A DNA stretch of 50,670 nucleotides from Arenibacter sp. ARW7G5Y1 (GCF_003201775.1 NZ_QJJZ01000012.1:149493-200162), one strand, 5' to 3'; counted from the first letter of the stretch, positions 1 through 9,388 are shown. The notes: generated by a model not told the origin, from the letters alone. Program-made: numbers and translations.

Positions 1-1
1 G

Positions 2-88
2 CGAGATGCGGAGGAGACGGAAGGGATTGATAGCCCAGATCTTCTGGAGGGGATTATAGATAGTGTTTGGGTTGAAACACACCCCTAA
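2..88 (+). CDS. Possible 3' end of a gene cut by the left window edge
   Basis: A 28-codon open frame runs from the left edge to a TAA at 86-88. It encodes an acidic tail ending in WVETHP. The frame is too short to assign to a family. It could be the last codons of a plus-strand gene converging on the cytochrome peroxidase gene, or chance. Confidence 0.25.
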   Translation, partial: RDAEETEGIDSPDLLEGIIDSVWVETHP

Positions 89-91
89 CCT

Positions 92-108
92 CCCGCGGAA
101 AACGCGGG
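92..108. repeat. Short GC-rich palindrome (REP-like)
   Basis: CCCGCG, a 5-nt loop and CGCGGG form a perfect 6-bp stem just after the open frame that enters from the left. It sits in CACCCCTAACCTCCC-type DNA, a kind of intergenic repeat often seen in Flavobacteriaceae. No T-tract follows, so it is not a clear terminator. The rest of 109-262 shows no gene. Confidence 0.4.
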
Positions 109-262
109 ACAAGCTCTCTCAAGAGGGGAATCTGTTTGTCTCCAATAAGTCTAGGATCTAGATTCTAGGTTCTGCCTTCTCACTACTACCTTACAACTTC
201 AATTTCGATCAAGCTCAATCTCCACAAGGACTTTCAACTTTTAAACATTGAACATAAACCAA

Positions 263-2149
263 TTAATCACCCCTACCCCCATACTCCGGTACATCCGATA
301 GGGTTTCCATAAAGGCAATAATATCCTCCATTTCCTGCTGGGTCAAATTCAAGGGTGTTTCGGGCAAGGTTTGATTTTCCACCTTCAAGCCCATTCCTGC
401 GCCTCCTCCTAGGTTGTAGAAGGCCAACACATCATCCAAAGTAGCAAATAATCCGTTGTGCATATAAGGTGCTGTAAACGCTACATTTCTGACCGTAACC
501 GTTTTGAACGAATTTTTCAAAAAGGGACGATTATCCAGTTTTAGACCATTGCCCATGCGTCCCAAATCCGTATCCAACTTAGGGGATATGGAATCAAATC
601 CCTGGGTAATACCCAAGACCTCCGATTCCGATTCCAGATAAAAAGGAGGAACGGTACCATTAAAGACCGGTGCAAAATGACAACTTCCGCAGGCCGCCTT
701 CCCCATAAATAGGTTAAATCCCCTTTTGGCATTCTCGGGATACTCCTTGGTTTCGTTCCGCACATATTTATCGAAGGGACTATTAAAGGATTTTAAAGAG
801 TTTACATAGGCCGCAATGGCATTGCTAATGGAACGCTGATTGATATCCTCCTTGGCTATCCCTCCATAAGCCTCTTTAAATAGCTCATTATAAACGTCAT
901 TTTTATTGAGCTTATTGATAATCGCATCAAAATTGGTATTGAACTCCAAATCGTTATCGATAACGTGTATCACCTGTTTTTCTAAATCCAAGGCGCGCAT
1001 GTCCCAAAAATATCTTGTGGAATAGCCCGCATCTATCAAGGTTGGGGCATTTCGTGCAGTAAAAACCCCTTTTTGATTGGATACACTTTTGGGCAAGCCA
1101 TCTGAAAAACCTTTGTTGGGGTTATGGCAGCTTATACAGGCCATGACATTATCCTTGGAAAGCTGGGGATCCCGGAACAACAATTTCCCCAAGGCTATGG
1201 TCTTGGGGTTGTCCAAAGGCAGATATACCAGTTCCGAATAAAAATCGGTGTTGAGAAAATCAATGTCGAATATATTCTTGGCCTTGTAGTTTTGGGCATG
1301 CTTTTTAAACGGCTCCAGCACAATCTTGTTTACATTCTGAAATTCCAACAAGGCCGCATATAAGGGGTTGACCACCTCCTTTAAAAAGGCCAGCCTATCA
1401 AACTCATTAAAAGTGGTATGGGCATTTAACTTCTTCCTCCCCTTGGCAAAGTGTTCTTTGATGGCTTCAAATTGGGCCCTGGCTTCTGGGGCCATCCCGG
1501 ATTCAAAATACAGAAATGTAGTTTCCATACTTTTCCACCCCGTAACACTTTCCTTCAACCCATTTACAGACCCTGGAGTATCATATCCCGTTAGTCCCAA
1601 CGTAAAGATCCTAACGATGCCGGACCGGATACACTCAATAATCTGGCTCGACTTTAAATGAACCGGTAAATGTACTTTCGCTATAAAATCTACCCGCTCC
1701 TTGAGTCCGTTGGCCAATCCTTGCAGGTGCTGTAAATTTTCATTGGAAGCTTCCCCATAAACGGCCTCATCCAATGCCTGCAAACCGCCAGGGGGAATCA
1801 CTTTTTCGGCTTCAAAATACTCACTTACCTTGGGCAATGGTGCGCCATTGATATAAGTGGTATTGTAGGAGGTTTGGTAATAATCAAAAATAAATTCGAT
1901 CTCCTTATAGCCCAATCTGGTCTTATCCACCTGTCTTTTCAACCCCTCCCATTCGTTTACGGAGGTTGCCCTATTGACAAGGGCTGCCAATGAATCCACT
2001 TCCCTTTGAAACTTGTAAAAATTGGCCGTGTATAAGGCTGCTACTTTTTCCGGAAGCGTATCCTTCTGGTCTGGAATTGCCATTTGCGTCCCGGACAACA
2101 TCAATAGACAAATTAAAAAAACTCCCAATAAAATGCTTGTCTTCTTCAT
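263..2149 (-). CDS. Secreted two-haem cytochrome c peroxidase with imelysin-like N-terminal half
   Basis: The C-terminal half is a MauG/CcpA-type di-haem peroxidase. CISCH lies at about residues 338-342 and CGSCH at about 487-491, both c-type haem attachment sites, and a conserved VRNVAFTAPYMHNG segment near the end is typical of the family. The family reduces H2O2 in the periplasm with electrons from cytochromes, or oxidises other substrates. The N-terminal 300 residues are helical, and a PGGLQALDE segment recalls imelysin/EfeO-type iron-uptake modules; that assignment is tentative. An N-terminal hydrophobic segment indicates export. I chose the ATG at 2149 (MKKTSILLG); an in-frame TTG lies nine bases upstream. 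At about 628 residues it is much longer than a plain CcpA (about 350). It lies downstream of the phosphatase/TPR pair on the same strand, but a 131-bp gap leaves co-transcription open. Confidence 0.85.
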   Translation of the reverse strand: MKKTSILLGVFLICLLMLSGTQMAIPDQKDTLPEKVAALYTANFYKFQREVDSLAALVNRATSVNEWEGLKRQVDKTRLGYKEIEFIFDYYQTSYNTTYINGAPLPKVSEYFEAEKVIPPGGLQALDEAVYGEASNENLQHLQGLANGLKERVDFIAKVHLPVHLKSSQIIECIRSGIVRIFTLGLTGYDTPGSVNGLKESVTGWKSMETTFLYFESGMAPEARAQFEAIKEHFAKGRKKLNAHTTFNEFDRLAFLKEVVNPLYAALLEFQNVNKIVLEPFKKHAQNYKAKNIFDIDFLNTDFYSELVYLPLDNPKTIALGKLLFRDPQLSKDNVMACISCHNPNKGFSDGLPKSVSNQKGVFTARNAPTLIDAGYSTRYFWDMRALDLEKQVIHVIDNDLEFNTNFDAIINKLNKNDVYNELFKEAYGGIAKEDINQRSISNAIAAYVNSLKSFNSPFDKYVRNETKEYPENAKRGFNLFMGKAACGSCHFAPVFNGTVPPFYLESESEVLGITQGFDSISPKLDTDLGRMGNGLKLDNRPFLKNSFKTVTVRNVAFTAPYMHNGLFATLDDVLAFYNLGGGAGMGLKVENQTLPETPLNLTQQEMEDIIAFMETLSDVPEYGGRGD

Positions 2150-2280
2150 TTTCAACAACCGCTTTTTACCATTCTATGGACTTTTTAACACTGCTAACCT
2201 TCTCTTTCCTCTATGGGGCCAGCCCTTACTTGGGATATTATTGTAGGCCATTCCCACAGCCCGATTTTGGCCAAATTATT

Positions 2281-3951
2281 CTATTCTATGGTAATGGACT
2301 CGGTATACGCTTTTTGATTTGTAATGACTTCAATAACATACAGGCCTTTTGGCAGCTTGCCTACATTGATGGTTTTCCTTCTACTTTTCTTCACCAATTT
2401 CCCTATGTTGTTATAGAATTTGACTTTCTTTAGTTTATCGTTTTTATCCACATCAAGCCTTACCAAATCCTTGTCGGCATCATACAATAGTCCAGCACTT
2501 TTTTGTCCGGATGCATTTCTATCCGTATTCAGTACCCAAGCTGATTTGTTGATAGTGAAATAGTCGTCTATGCCATCATTATCCCTTATAAACTTTACGG
2601 TCAGGTTCTGCCCTCCCCTACCGTCATCTTCCACTTCCATAACACAGGAGCCCAATTGGTTCAGGGACACGGACATGGCCTGGTGATTTAGGTCGCCCCC
2701 GGATATTTTACCGGCAGAGCCCGTAGTTATATAAACGGCACCCTCGGCAGCCGTATTAGCTTTTTGGTAGGCCCCATTGCTATCCACTTTCCCGTCCCCA
2801 TAGCCATTGGATCCAACGGTATGGCCACCCTTTGAAATATCATCCGGGTTAAAAGTGTTGGCAAAGCCATAATGTCCGTTCAAGAAATACGAGCGTTCGT
2901 AAGAATGGCTATGCCCGTTTAGGATAAGGTCCACTCCGTTGGCCTCCATCATGGGCATAAAGTTTTGTCGCATTTCAATAAGTCGGTCTTCGGTATCGGA
3001 GTCATGGGACCCTTTGGTATATACGGGATGATGAAACAGGGTCACGATCCAATCCTGTTTGGTGTTTTGAATATCGGCCTTGGTCCAGTTGTACATGGCA
3101 CCCCCAACTTCGCGACTGGTATGATGGGAATCCAAGATTATAAAGTGGATATTGGCGTAATCAAAGGAATAATAGGCCTCTGTCCCAGAGGCAATCCCTC
3201 CGGCCTGTGCAGCGGTAGGGAAGGTAAATATATCATAATAGGGACCGGATTGTGTAGCCGAATCGGCCGACTTCCCATCATGGTTTCCCAAGCAGGACCA
3301 TGCCACGGATTTTTTAAGCATATCGTCATAAATGTCGAACAAAGCGTTCTGATACTGCTCATCCGTGCCACTGCCATAGGCATTATCCCCTAAGAACAAC
3401 ATCATATCGGTCTTACCCGAATTCTTGGGTGCTGCGTCCACATAATCGTAATAGGCATCCCGTACGTTTCGCTGATTGTTATTGGCCGTACCGGCATCAC
3501 CCAAAATCCATGCCCTTACAAACTGTTTGGTACCTGCTTTAGGGGCTGTTATAATGTACATCTCGCCGGAAACACTTTCGGAAAGTACACCAGCTTTATT
3601 GCCGATATTGAAATAATATTTGGTGTTGGGGCTTAAACCCGACAGAGCGACTTCGTGCTCGGTGGTTACATTATTGCTGCTAGCCTTCTTCGATAACGAT
3701 TTTAATGATTTTCCGTAATGCACCACGGATTCAGTAGCGATATCCGTTCTCCATTTTACCACTACGGACGTTGGGGTACCGCTTTGTAAGTAAGGCCCCC
3801 TTACAACAGTTACCGAAGTGGAATGCTGTGGATGGCTTACAGGCATGGTTACCGCAACATCACTTACATTGGGAAGATCTACATGCGAGGTTTGGGAAAA
3901 TGAAAACACTGAACTTAGTGCTACTAGTAAAAAGGTACTTTTTTTAATCAT
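2281..3951 (-). CDS. Secreted purple-acid-phosphatase-like metallophosphoesterase with T9SS sorting domain
   Basis: A calcineurin-like phosphoesterase. The metal-binding series is intact: GDAG at about 151-154, GDNAY at 188-192, GNHD at 222-225, then HHPVY and GHSHSYERS. A fibronectin-III-like domain of the purple acid phosphatase N-terminal type spans about 47-137. The last 70 or so residues have the KVKFYNNIG...LPKGLYVIEV pattern of a type A sorting signal for type IX secretion, so the enzyme is probably released or anchored at the cell surface. A signal peptide precedes it. It would hydrolyse phosphate esters outside the cell; the substrate is not evident. Its ATG overlaps the stop of the upstream TPR gene (ATGA, 3948-3951), which suggests translational coupling. 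Confidence 0.9.
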   Translation of the reverse strand: MIKKSTFLLVALSSVFSFSQTSHVDLPNVSDVAVTMPVSHPQHSTSVTVVRGPYLQSGTPTSVVVKWRTDIATESVVHYGKSLKSLSKKASSNNVTTEHEVALSGLSPNTKYYFNIGNKAGVLSESVSGEMYIITAPKAGTKQFVRAWILGDAGTANNNQRNVRDAYYDYVDAAPKNSGKTDMMLFLGDNAYGSGTDEQYQNALFDIYDDMLKKSVAWSCLGNHDGKSADSATQSGPYYDIFTFPTAAQAGGIASGTEAYYSFDYANIHFIILDSHHTSREVGGAMYNWTKADIQNTKQDWIVTLFHHPVYTKGSHDSDTEDRLIEMRQNFMPMMEANGVDLILNGHSHSYERSYFLNGHYGFANTFNPDDISKGGHTVGSNGYGDGKVDSNGAYQKANTAAEGAVYITTGSAGKISGGDLNHQAMSVSLNQLGSCVMEVEDDGRGGQNLTVKFIRDNDGIDDYFTINKSAWVLNTDRNASGQKSAGLLYDADKDLVRLDVDKNDKLKKVKFYNNIGKLVKKSRRKTINVGKLPKGLYVIEVITNQKAYTESITIE

Positions 3952-4784
3952 GATTTTTGGTTGTTAAGGGAGCTTTCCAGGCTTTTTATTTGTTCTTTTA
4001 ATTCTATTACAGGACCCATATTTTTAAACTTGGTATCCAATTGCTCAACGGCAACCGTAGCCATTTTTAAGGAGATGAAGGCCTCATGGGGTTTATGTAT
4101 TTCCACCAAATACTTTGCTTTTTTAAAATACCAGAATTCATTTCTGCTGTATTCAAGGATAAAGTAATTGTACTGTTCCAAGGCCTTTTCAGTTAGACCG
4201 GCATCTTTTAAGTAGTCCAATTTTTTAAGTTGGAGCGATATGGTATGCGGGCCAAGTTGGTCCAGGCCATATTCGATGGCCTTCAAGGCAGCCTTATAGT
4301 TTTTGTTGTTTTCGGCAAGAATGATGTTGCAGTATTCCAATACATCCTCGGGCCGAATGTCCTTCATATTAAGGATAACAGTACGGTAGCCCTCCAAGGA
4401 TTTTTTGTACGATTTAAGATTGAAGTGTATTTGAGCCTGCAATTTTTTTGCACTTAGGTCCATGCTATCCAATTCCAAATAGGAATTTATACTTTGCAGG
4501 GCCTCCTGGTAGGCTTTGGTTAAAAAGTGCACCTCCGCAATTTGGTAATATAGGGCTTTGTTGGAATTTCCCATGGATTGGGACTTAAGGTAATCTTCCA
4601 GGGCATTATCGTACTCCATGTGCTGTTGATACAGCAACCCTCTTTCATAGTACAGTTCAGAATTGTCCGGATCTTCGGATATAGCAATGGTTTTTTCCGC
4701 TATCCGCATACTTAGATCCCCATGGGCCAACAGTGGCATGGACAGCGATAACATCAGGATTATAAGTAGCGTTCTTTTCTTCAT
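3948..4784 (-). CDS. Exported TPR-repeat protein
   Basis: Predicted tetratricopeptide repeats run through most of the protein (for example the ELYYERGLLYQQHMEYDNAL and ALYYQIAEVHFLTKAYQEAL segments). I start it at the ATG at 4784, giving MKKRTLLIILMLSLSMPLLA, a clear signal peptide; an in-frame ATG 11 codons upstream (4817) would add a short leader. The stop overlaps the start of the phosphatase gene by four bases, so the two are one transcriptional unit. The repeats suggest a periplasmic scaffold or partner for the phosphatase; that is inference from context only. Confidence 0.8.
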   Translation of the reverse strand: MKKRTLLIILMLSLSMPLLAHGDLSMRIAEKTIAISEDPDNSELYYERGLLYQQHMEYDNALEDYLKSQSMGNSNKALYYQIAEVHFLTKAYQEALQSINSYLELDSMDLSAKKLQAQIHFNLKSYKKSLEGYRTVILNMKDIRPEDVLEYCNIILAENNKNYKAALKAIEYGLDQLGPHTISLQLKKLDYLKDAGLTEKALEQYNYFILEYSRNEFWYFKKAKYLVEIHKPHEAFISLKMATVAVEQLDTKFKNMGPVIELKEQIKSLESSLNNQKS

Positions 4785-4817
4785 TAAAGGTAAATACCCC
4801 TTGTTTTTAAAAATCAT

Positions 4818-5454
4818 TCAATTGGTCAATATAACAACCTTTTTCCAAAACCGCCATCATAAGGCATAATTTATAAGAAGGTTGCCGTTATGGGCGGACA
4901 ATTTTAAGGATTGTACTCCCCATTTGGTTTTATTTCTCAATTTATGATAGAATATTATCAATTTTTAAGGACGATAATACTCCCTTATCAAACGTATTGA
5001 AACAATATTAAATGTGGTTTTCCAGCACGTTAATTTTTTGTTAAAACAGAAAAAGGAGAACGAACCAATCTCCATTAATATCCCTCCCCAAAAACAAAAA
5101 AATTATCAATATTGAATCTTATAAACCGGAAATATTTGCTGGGACAATATGGCACATGTGGCACCCCAACCTTATTAAAACTAATTTCAATCTCAACATA
5201 CCCTTATCCGTGAATTAAACAAAACCTTAATATTCCTTTGCGGATCTATTTATCAAATTTATAGGGAAATCAATGTAGCTTTTAAGAATAATTTGAATTT
5301 TTGAAATGGTAGAATAGTTTGGCTATAAATATCAAGAAAGAGCAGGGGATTAACAATGAGACACTTACTTGGATATAAGCGTTATAAGTAACGGGCGCCA
5401 AACAACAATAGGCCAAACGTAATAAGGTTGTATCCCTGGCAACGCTACATTATT
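4818..5454. other. Intergenic region, no gene seen
   Basis: About 640 AT-rich bases between the TPR gene and miaE, both on the minus strand. I see no coding frame with recognisable similarity, no tRNA and no strong terminator hairpin. It must hold the promoter of the TPR-phosphatase pair and the 3' end of miaE, but no TTG/TAnnTTTG pair stood out. Confidence 0.5.
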
Positions 5455-6036
5455 TTAACCGTGGATTGTTTCTTCCTTTCCATAATTTTTTATCACTTCA
5501 GCTTCAAATTCAACAAGCTCTTGCCAGCGTTGGTCTACATCTATATTTTGGCCATATTTGCGGGCAAAACCAATAAAAGTGGTGTAATGGCCTGCTTCGC
5601 TGATCATTAAATCGTGGTAAAATTTTGAAAGCTCTGGGTCCTTTATTTCATTTGACAGCAACTTAAATCGTTCACAGCTTCTCGCTTCGATCATAGCAGA
5701 AAATAAGAGCCTATCTACCATCGCTTTGAGTCTACTTCCCCCTACATTCATAAACTTATAAAGCTCGTTAACATAGCTGTCCTTGCGCTCTCTGCCCAAG
5801 GTGTAACCGCGCTTCTTAATGAGATCATGCACCATCTGAAAATGTTCCAGTTCTTCCTGGGCCAAAAGGAGCAAATCGGTGACCAAATCCGGGTATTCTG
5901 AATTAAGTGTAATAATAGTGATCGCATTGGTCGCCGCCTTTTGTTCGCACCACGCATGATCTGTTAGTATTTCTTCTATGTTTTTTTCAACAATATTAAC
6001 CCAACGCGGGTCTGTTGCCAATTTTAAATGGAGCAT
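5455..6036 (-). CDS. miaE: tRNA-(ms2io6A)-hydroxylase MiaE
   Basis: A di-iron monooxygenase of the ferritin-like fold that hydroxylates the isopentenyl side chain of ms2i6A37 in tRNAs reading U-starting codons. The DPRWVNIVEKNIEEILTDHAWCEQKAA start is diagnostic of the family. Iron-ligand candidates are visible in EELEHFQMVH, in EARSCERF and in SEAGHYTTF (ExxH patterns). I start at the ATG at 6036 (MLHLKLATDPRW), which gives about 193 residues, the usual length; the longer frame begins with TTG at 6063. The gene appears to stand alone. Confidence 0.93.
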   Translation of the reverse strand: MLHLKLATDPRWVNIVEKNIEEILTDHAWCEQKAATNAITIITLNSEYPDLVTDLLLLAQEELEHFQMVHDLIKKRGYTLGRERKDSYVNELYKFMNVGGSRLKAMVDRLLFSAMIEARSCERFKLLSNEIKDPELSKFYHDLMISEAGHYTTFIGFARKYGQNIDVDQRWQELVEFEAEVIKNYGKEETIHG

Positions 6037-6167
6037 GGGCCAATGTTTTTGTAAAAGTAGCAATAAGCTGTATAAGAAATCATATAAACTTACCCCTGCC
6101 CAAAATGTACCTTTATGTACAGCGTATCTGCGTTAGGCAATTTTTATACTCCTCTTTGAAAGTTTAC

Positions 6168-7112
6168 TTAAGGGATACTTAAAAACTCCAACATTTTTTT
6201 ATTTACCGTTTCTGCCTGATCCATAGATAAAAAATGTCCTGCATTGTGTACAACCTCCCCCTTTCCTTTTGGCAACATATTGGCAATTTCTACCGTTCTT
6301 TTTTCATTGATCATATCGTCATCCCCAATTAACACTAAAACAGGCATTTGTAAGGATGTTAGTTCGTCATTGGAAAAAGGTTTCATACTGGTGACAAATT
6401 TATTTTCGGACTCCAATTCCGTACCCAGTTTGTATTGCTTCAGGTAGGCCTCTTTGATATTGGCCACATTGGCCGACATGCTTTTTAGGCTTTGCTCCAT
6501 TTGTTTTTCCTTGGAAGAAAATATCCTGACAATATTTTTTAATAAATCCGTACTTGGCTTGATCCATGTAAAGGTTTGGGCCGGACTTAACAACACTAGG
6601 CTTTTTATCCTTTTCTGATCGTTTAACGCTAGGTTCACCGCCAACCAACCTCCCCGGGAAGCACCAATGAGATGAAAGCTGTCCAACTCCAGGGCTAATA
6701 AAACTTCCTTATACCAGTCGGTCACTTTTTCCACACTTTCAATATCTTTATACAAATACGATTTTCCTGCTTCCAAAATAAAGTCGATCGCAAACACCCT
6801 ATGGTTTTTGGTCAAGGATTCTATATTTGGATACCACATGGTAGAGCTGGCGTTCATTCCGTGAAGCAACACCGCCGGATCTGCATTTTTGGGGCCACTT
6901 ACTATAACATGGGCTATTCCGTTGGTGGTAGGAATATATAATTCCTCAAAAGGGACCTTCCACAATTTTAAGGTTTCGTCATAAGCTTCAAAATAGGCTG
7001 CATTTGCAGCAGATGGCTTTGTAATATATTCCGGTGGATTTTTATACTTATCGTATTGGTCGGTACAACCAACACCAAAAACAAAAACAGTAAGCAAAAG
7101 CAATAGTCTCAT
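6168..7112 (-). CDS. Lipoprotein alpha/beta hydrolase
   Basis: An alpha/beta-hydrolase-fold enzyme. An HGMNASSTMW oxyanion region, the nucleophile elbow GASRGG, an acid-residue region LIGDDDMIN and the catalytic His in HNAGHFLSMD occur in the expected order. From the ATG at 7112 the protein begins MRLLLLLTVFVFGVGC, a lipobox, so it is probably membrane-anchored on the periplasmic side. An ATG ten codons upstream (7142) is also in frame. The substrate cannot be read from the sequence: esterase, lipase and C-C hydrolase members look alike. Confidence 0.85.
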   Translation of the reverse strand: MRLLLLLTVFVFGVGCTDQYDKYKNPPEYITKPSAANAAYFEAYDETLKLWKVPFEELYIPTTNGIAHVIVSGPKNADPAVLLHGMNASSTMWYPNIESLTKNHRVFAIDFILEAGKSYLYKDIESVEKVTDWYKEVLLALELDSFHLIGASRGGWLAVNLALNDQKRIKSLVLLSPAQTFTWIKPSTDLLKNIVRIFSSKEKQMEQSLKSMSANVANIKEAYLKQYKLGTELESENKFVTSMKPFSNDELTSLQMPVLVLIGDDDMINEKRTVEIANMLPKGKGEVVHNAGHFLSMDQAETVNKKMLEFLSIP

Positions 7113-7186
7113 AGAATGCAATATACATTGGATAAATCCCAAAAGCGGTTTGTGAATAGGATAAAGATAGAATAAACTAAGCTGGC

Positions 7187-7217
7187 GTTCGTGTTTTGTT
7201 CATTTTTTGCATCGCCC
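7187..7217 (-). repeat. Dispersed 31-bp repeat, copy 1
   Basis: The reverse complement of 7187-7217 matches 40746-40776 at 28 of 31 positions; its core is GGGCGATGCAAAAAATGAAC. The copies lie in opposite orientation 33 kb apart, both intergenic. This looks like a widespread flavobacterial intergenic repeat rather than a local regulatory site. Confidence 0.6.
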
Positions 7218-7404
7218 AAATGCGTAGCATTCATGAATACCATTAAAAATCAATAGACCAGCCGATGAATAAAAAAAGAACCTAAGTACCCAAACAAAAC
7301 TACTACACTTAAATGTGCCGTCAATTACGAATTTTGATTAAAATAAAATGGCCACCAAAAAGTATTGGCAGCCATTGTAAATGGTATATTAAAGGGTGGG
7401 GTTC

Positions 7405-8448
7405 CTAGAAAAGAATGGGTATGTTCCCTTGCTTACATTCTTCAATCATTTCTTCGGGCCAGATACTGGTCTGAATCTCACCAATATGCGCTTTTTTCAG
7501 GAAGAACATACATAGACGGGATTGGCCTATACCTCCTCCTATGGATAATGGCAGTTCATCATTTAAAAGCATCTTATGCCACATTAATTCTTTTCTGTCT
7601 TCCGCACCTTCAATTAGCAATTGTCTATTGAGTGCTTCCTTATCAACGCGGATTCCCATAGATGAAAGCTCCAAGGCATCTTCAAGCATAGGGTTCCACA
7701 GAAGGATATCGCCATTTAACCCCTTTAAACCGTTTTCGGTTTCGGTACTCCAGTCGTCATAATCCGGAGCCCTTCCATCATGCTTTTTCCCTTCTGGGAG
7801 TAGTCCTCCAATTCCCATAACAAACACGGCACCATACTTTTTAGCAGCTTCCAATTCCCTTTCCTTGCAGCTAAGCTTAGGATACTGTTCTGCCAATTCC
7901 TCTGTATGGATGAAGGTAATTTCTTCCGGAAGTACAGGTTTTAAATGGGGATAGCGCTCGTATACAACATATTCTACCCTTCTAAAAATGCTATATATTT
8001 TTCTTACAATATATTTTAGGAAGTCAATGGATCTTTCTTCTTTAGAAATCACCCTTTCCCAATCCCACTGATCTACATAAATGGAATGTATATTTGAAAA
8101 AACTTCATCCGGACGCAATGCATTCATATCTGTATATACACCGTAACCCGACTCAATTCCTAATTGGGCCAAAGCAAGTCTTTTCCATTTGGCAAGCGAA
8201 TGTACAATTTCAGCTTCGGCATCATCCATACTTTTTATGGGAAAGGTAACTGGACGTTCTACGCCACTAAGGTCATCATTAATTCCAGATCCTTTTTTTA
8301 CGAACAAAGGAGCCGTAATTCTTCTCAATCTCAATTCGGATGATAGACTAAGTTCAAAAAAGTCTTTGATCAACTTAATTGCTTGTTCTGTCTCTTGCAT
8401 ATTTAATTGCGGATGATATCCTTTCGGGATTTGTAATTTATAATCCAT
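7405..8448 (-). CDS. asnA: Aspartate-ammonia ligase (asparagine synthetase A)
   Basis: AsnA makes L-asparagine from aspartate, ammonia and ATP in the cytoplasm and is built like the catalytic core of class II aminoacyl-tRNA synthetases. The family signatures are clear: LRLRRITAPLFV, GINDDLSGVERPV, HSIYVDQWDWE, and near the end the class II motif-3-like LPLSIGGGIGQSRLCMFFL. The length, 347 residues, is slightly above that of the E. coli enzyme (330). The gene is monocistronic, with a plausible promoter at 8510-8539. Confidence 0.96.
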   Translation of the reverse strand: MDYKLQIPKGYHPQLNMQETEQAIKLIKDFFELSLSSELRLRRITAPLFVKKGSGINDDLSGVERPVTFPIKSMDDAEAEIVHSLAKWKRLALAQLGIESGYGVYTDMNALRPDEVFSNIHSIYVDQWDWERVISKEERSIDFLKYIVRKIYSIFRRVEYVVYERYPHLKPVLPEEITFIHTEELAEQYPKLSCKERELEAAKKYGAVFVMGIGGLLPEGKKHDGRAPDYDDWSTETENGLKGLNGDILLWNPMLEDALELSSMGIRVDKEALNRQLLIEGAEDRKELMWHKMLLNDELPLSIGGGIGQSRLCMFFLKKAHIGEIQTSIWPEEMIEECKQGNIPILF

Positions 8449-8509
8449 TCTATGTTACCTTTTATAAGATCATTAGCGACCTGCCTGGTTATTATTGAAA
8501 ATTAAAACG

Positions 8510-8539
8510 CAAAAGTGCAATAAATAGAAAGAATATCAA
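8510..8539 (-). promoter_or_regulatory. Candidate promoter of asnA
   Basis: On the minus strand a TTG (8539-8537) is followed after 19 nt by CACTTTTG (8517-8510). This fits the Bacteroidota pattern TTG-N17-23-TAnnTTTG with one mismatch. It would give a leader of about 55 nt before the asnA ATG. Confidence 0.45.
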
Positions 8540-8738
8540 AACAGTGTTAAGTGTTAAATAAGGAAGTTGTAAGGACTGCCCCCTACACCACAGTAATCAC
8601 CATTCAAGGCCTTTACAAAAGAAAAGCGATCATAGTCTGGTAAGAAAATTGGTTCCTTGTCCATCCTGAAAATTTAAGGTGCTAAGAAACTTATGATTCA
8701 TTTTGGAACCCAATTTTCCACTTGATCCATGGTACGTC
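8540..8738. other. Intergenic stretch with one unassigned 36-codon frame
   Basis: The only feature is a short minus-strand frame (8554-8664) beginning MDKEPIFLPDYDRF. It has no similarity I recognise and its stop lies next to the asnA promoter candidate. It may be a remnant or chance. Confidence 0.25.
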
Positions 8739-8796
8739 CAAAGTCGGGAGACATCGCACAGCTAGTTCAAAGTCAGGAGACTTTGCACAACTGGTT
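8739..8796. repeat. Imperfect tandem repeat, 2 x 29 bp
   Basis: Units 8739-8767 and 8768-8796 match at 24 of 29 positions. Each starts CAAAGTC, contains GGAGAC and GCACA and ends GTT. They lie just downstream of the META-like lipoprotein gene. Role unknown. Confidence 0.7.
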
Positions 8797-8821
8797 TTTT
8801 TAATCTTTAAAAACATATGTC

Positions 8822-9280
8822 CTAATTCCGCTCAAACACAATTATATTTTTCCTGCTGTTATAATAAATCAATAGGTTTGAGTTTTTAATTTCAAATTTT
8901 TGGGCCGATCCAATACTAAATAATTTTGTCCATTCAGGTTCATTAATATAGGTAGTCATAATTGGTCCAATGGATATATCTCCATTCTTTTGAATTGTGT
9001 ATTCCCCATTGTAGGCATTGGAAACCGAAATTCCAGAAACAGTTCCTTTTCCATTGTTATCGGGTGCCGTAAAGTTTGTTGTAATGTCTCCATTATTGAT
9101 ATCAGGCCAGGTATTGTCCTCCGATTTAGTAATTTTTTTATTCCCGTCCAAAAAGTAGATAACTTTCCAACTACCCGCCAAATCATATGAGATATCATCG
9201 TTTTCCTTTGAGCAACTATTGCATAAAAATAGTGTCACTACTAAAAATGCCAAATTTTTGATTGTAGAATAGGTTCTCAT
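8822..9280 (-). CDS. Small lipoprotein with META/lipocalin-like domain
   Basis: From the ATG at 9280 the protein starts MRTYSTIKNLAFLVVTLFLC and continues NSC, a lipobox, so it is a membrane lipoprotein of about 152 residues. The mature part opens with LAGSWKVIYFLDG and later has YTIQKNGDISIGPIMTTYI and FEIKNSNLLIYY. That is the order of strands in META/HslJ-type or lipocalin-like domains, though the Cys pair usual in HslJ is absent. The function of such domains is poorly defined. A copy of the leader core found in the accessory island lies just upstream (9389-9409), which suggests that this gene arrived as a similar unit. Confidence 0.65.
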   Translation of the reverse strand: MRTYSTIKNLAFLVVTLFLCNSCSKENDDISYDLAGSWKVIYFLDGNKKITKSEDNTWPDINNGDITTNFTAPDNNGKGTVSGISVSNAYNGEYTIQKNGDISIGPIMTTYINEPEWTKLFSIGSAQKFEIKNSNLLIYYNSRKNIIVFERN

Positions 9281-9388
9281 AGACCATTTATTTAAAAATA
9301 TAGACGTTAAATACCCCGTATGGTTGCGTAGAATAGGTATTTTACTTACTACCAACACCTATATACAACAACAAGTTCTGTATTTTTT

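Noticed and set aside
2965..3393. 142-codon plus-strand frame inside the phosphatase gene
   Set aside because: It lies opposite a gene with intact catalytic motifs, and its Gly/Ile-rich translation is that of an antisense shadow.
8554..8664. 36-codon minus-strand frame upstream of asnA as a leader peptide
   Set aside because: It has no run of Asn codons or attenuator-like hairpins, and the asnA promoter candidate lies downstream of its stop codon.
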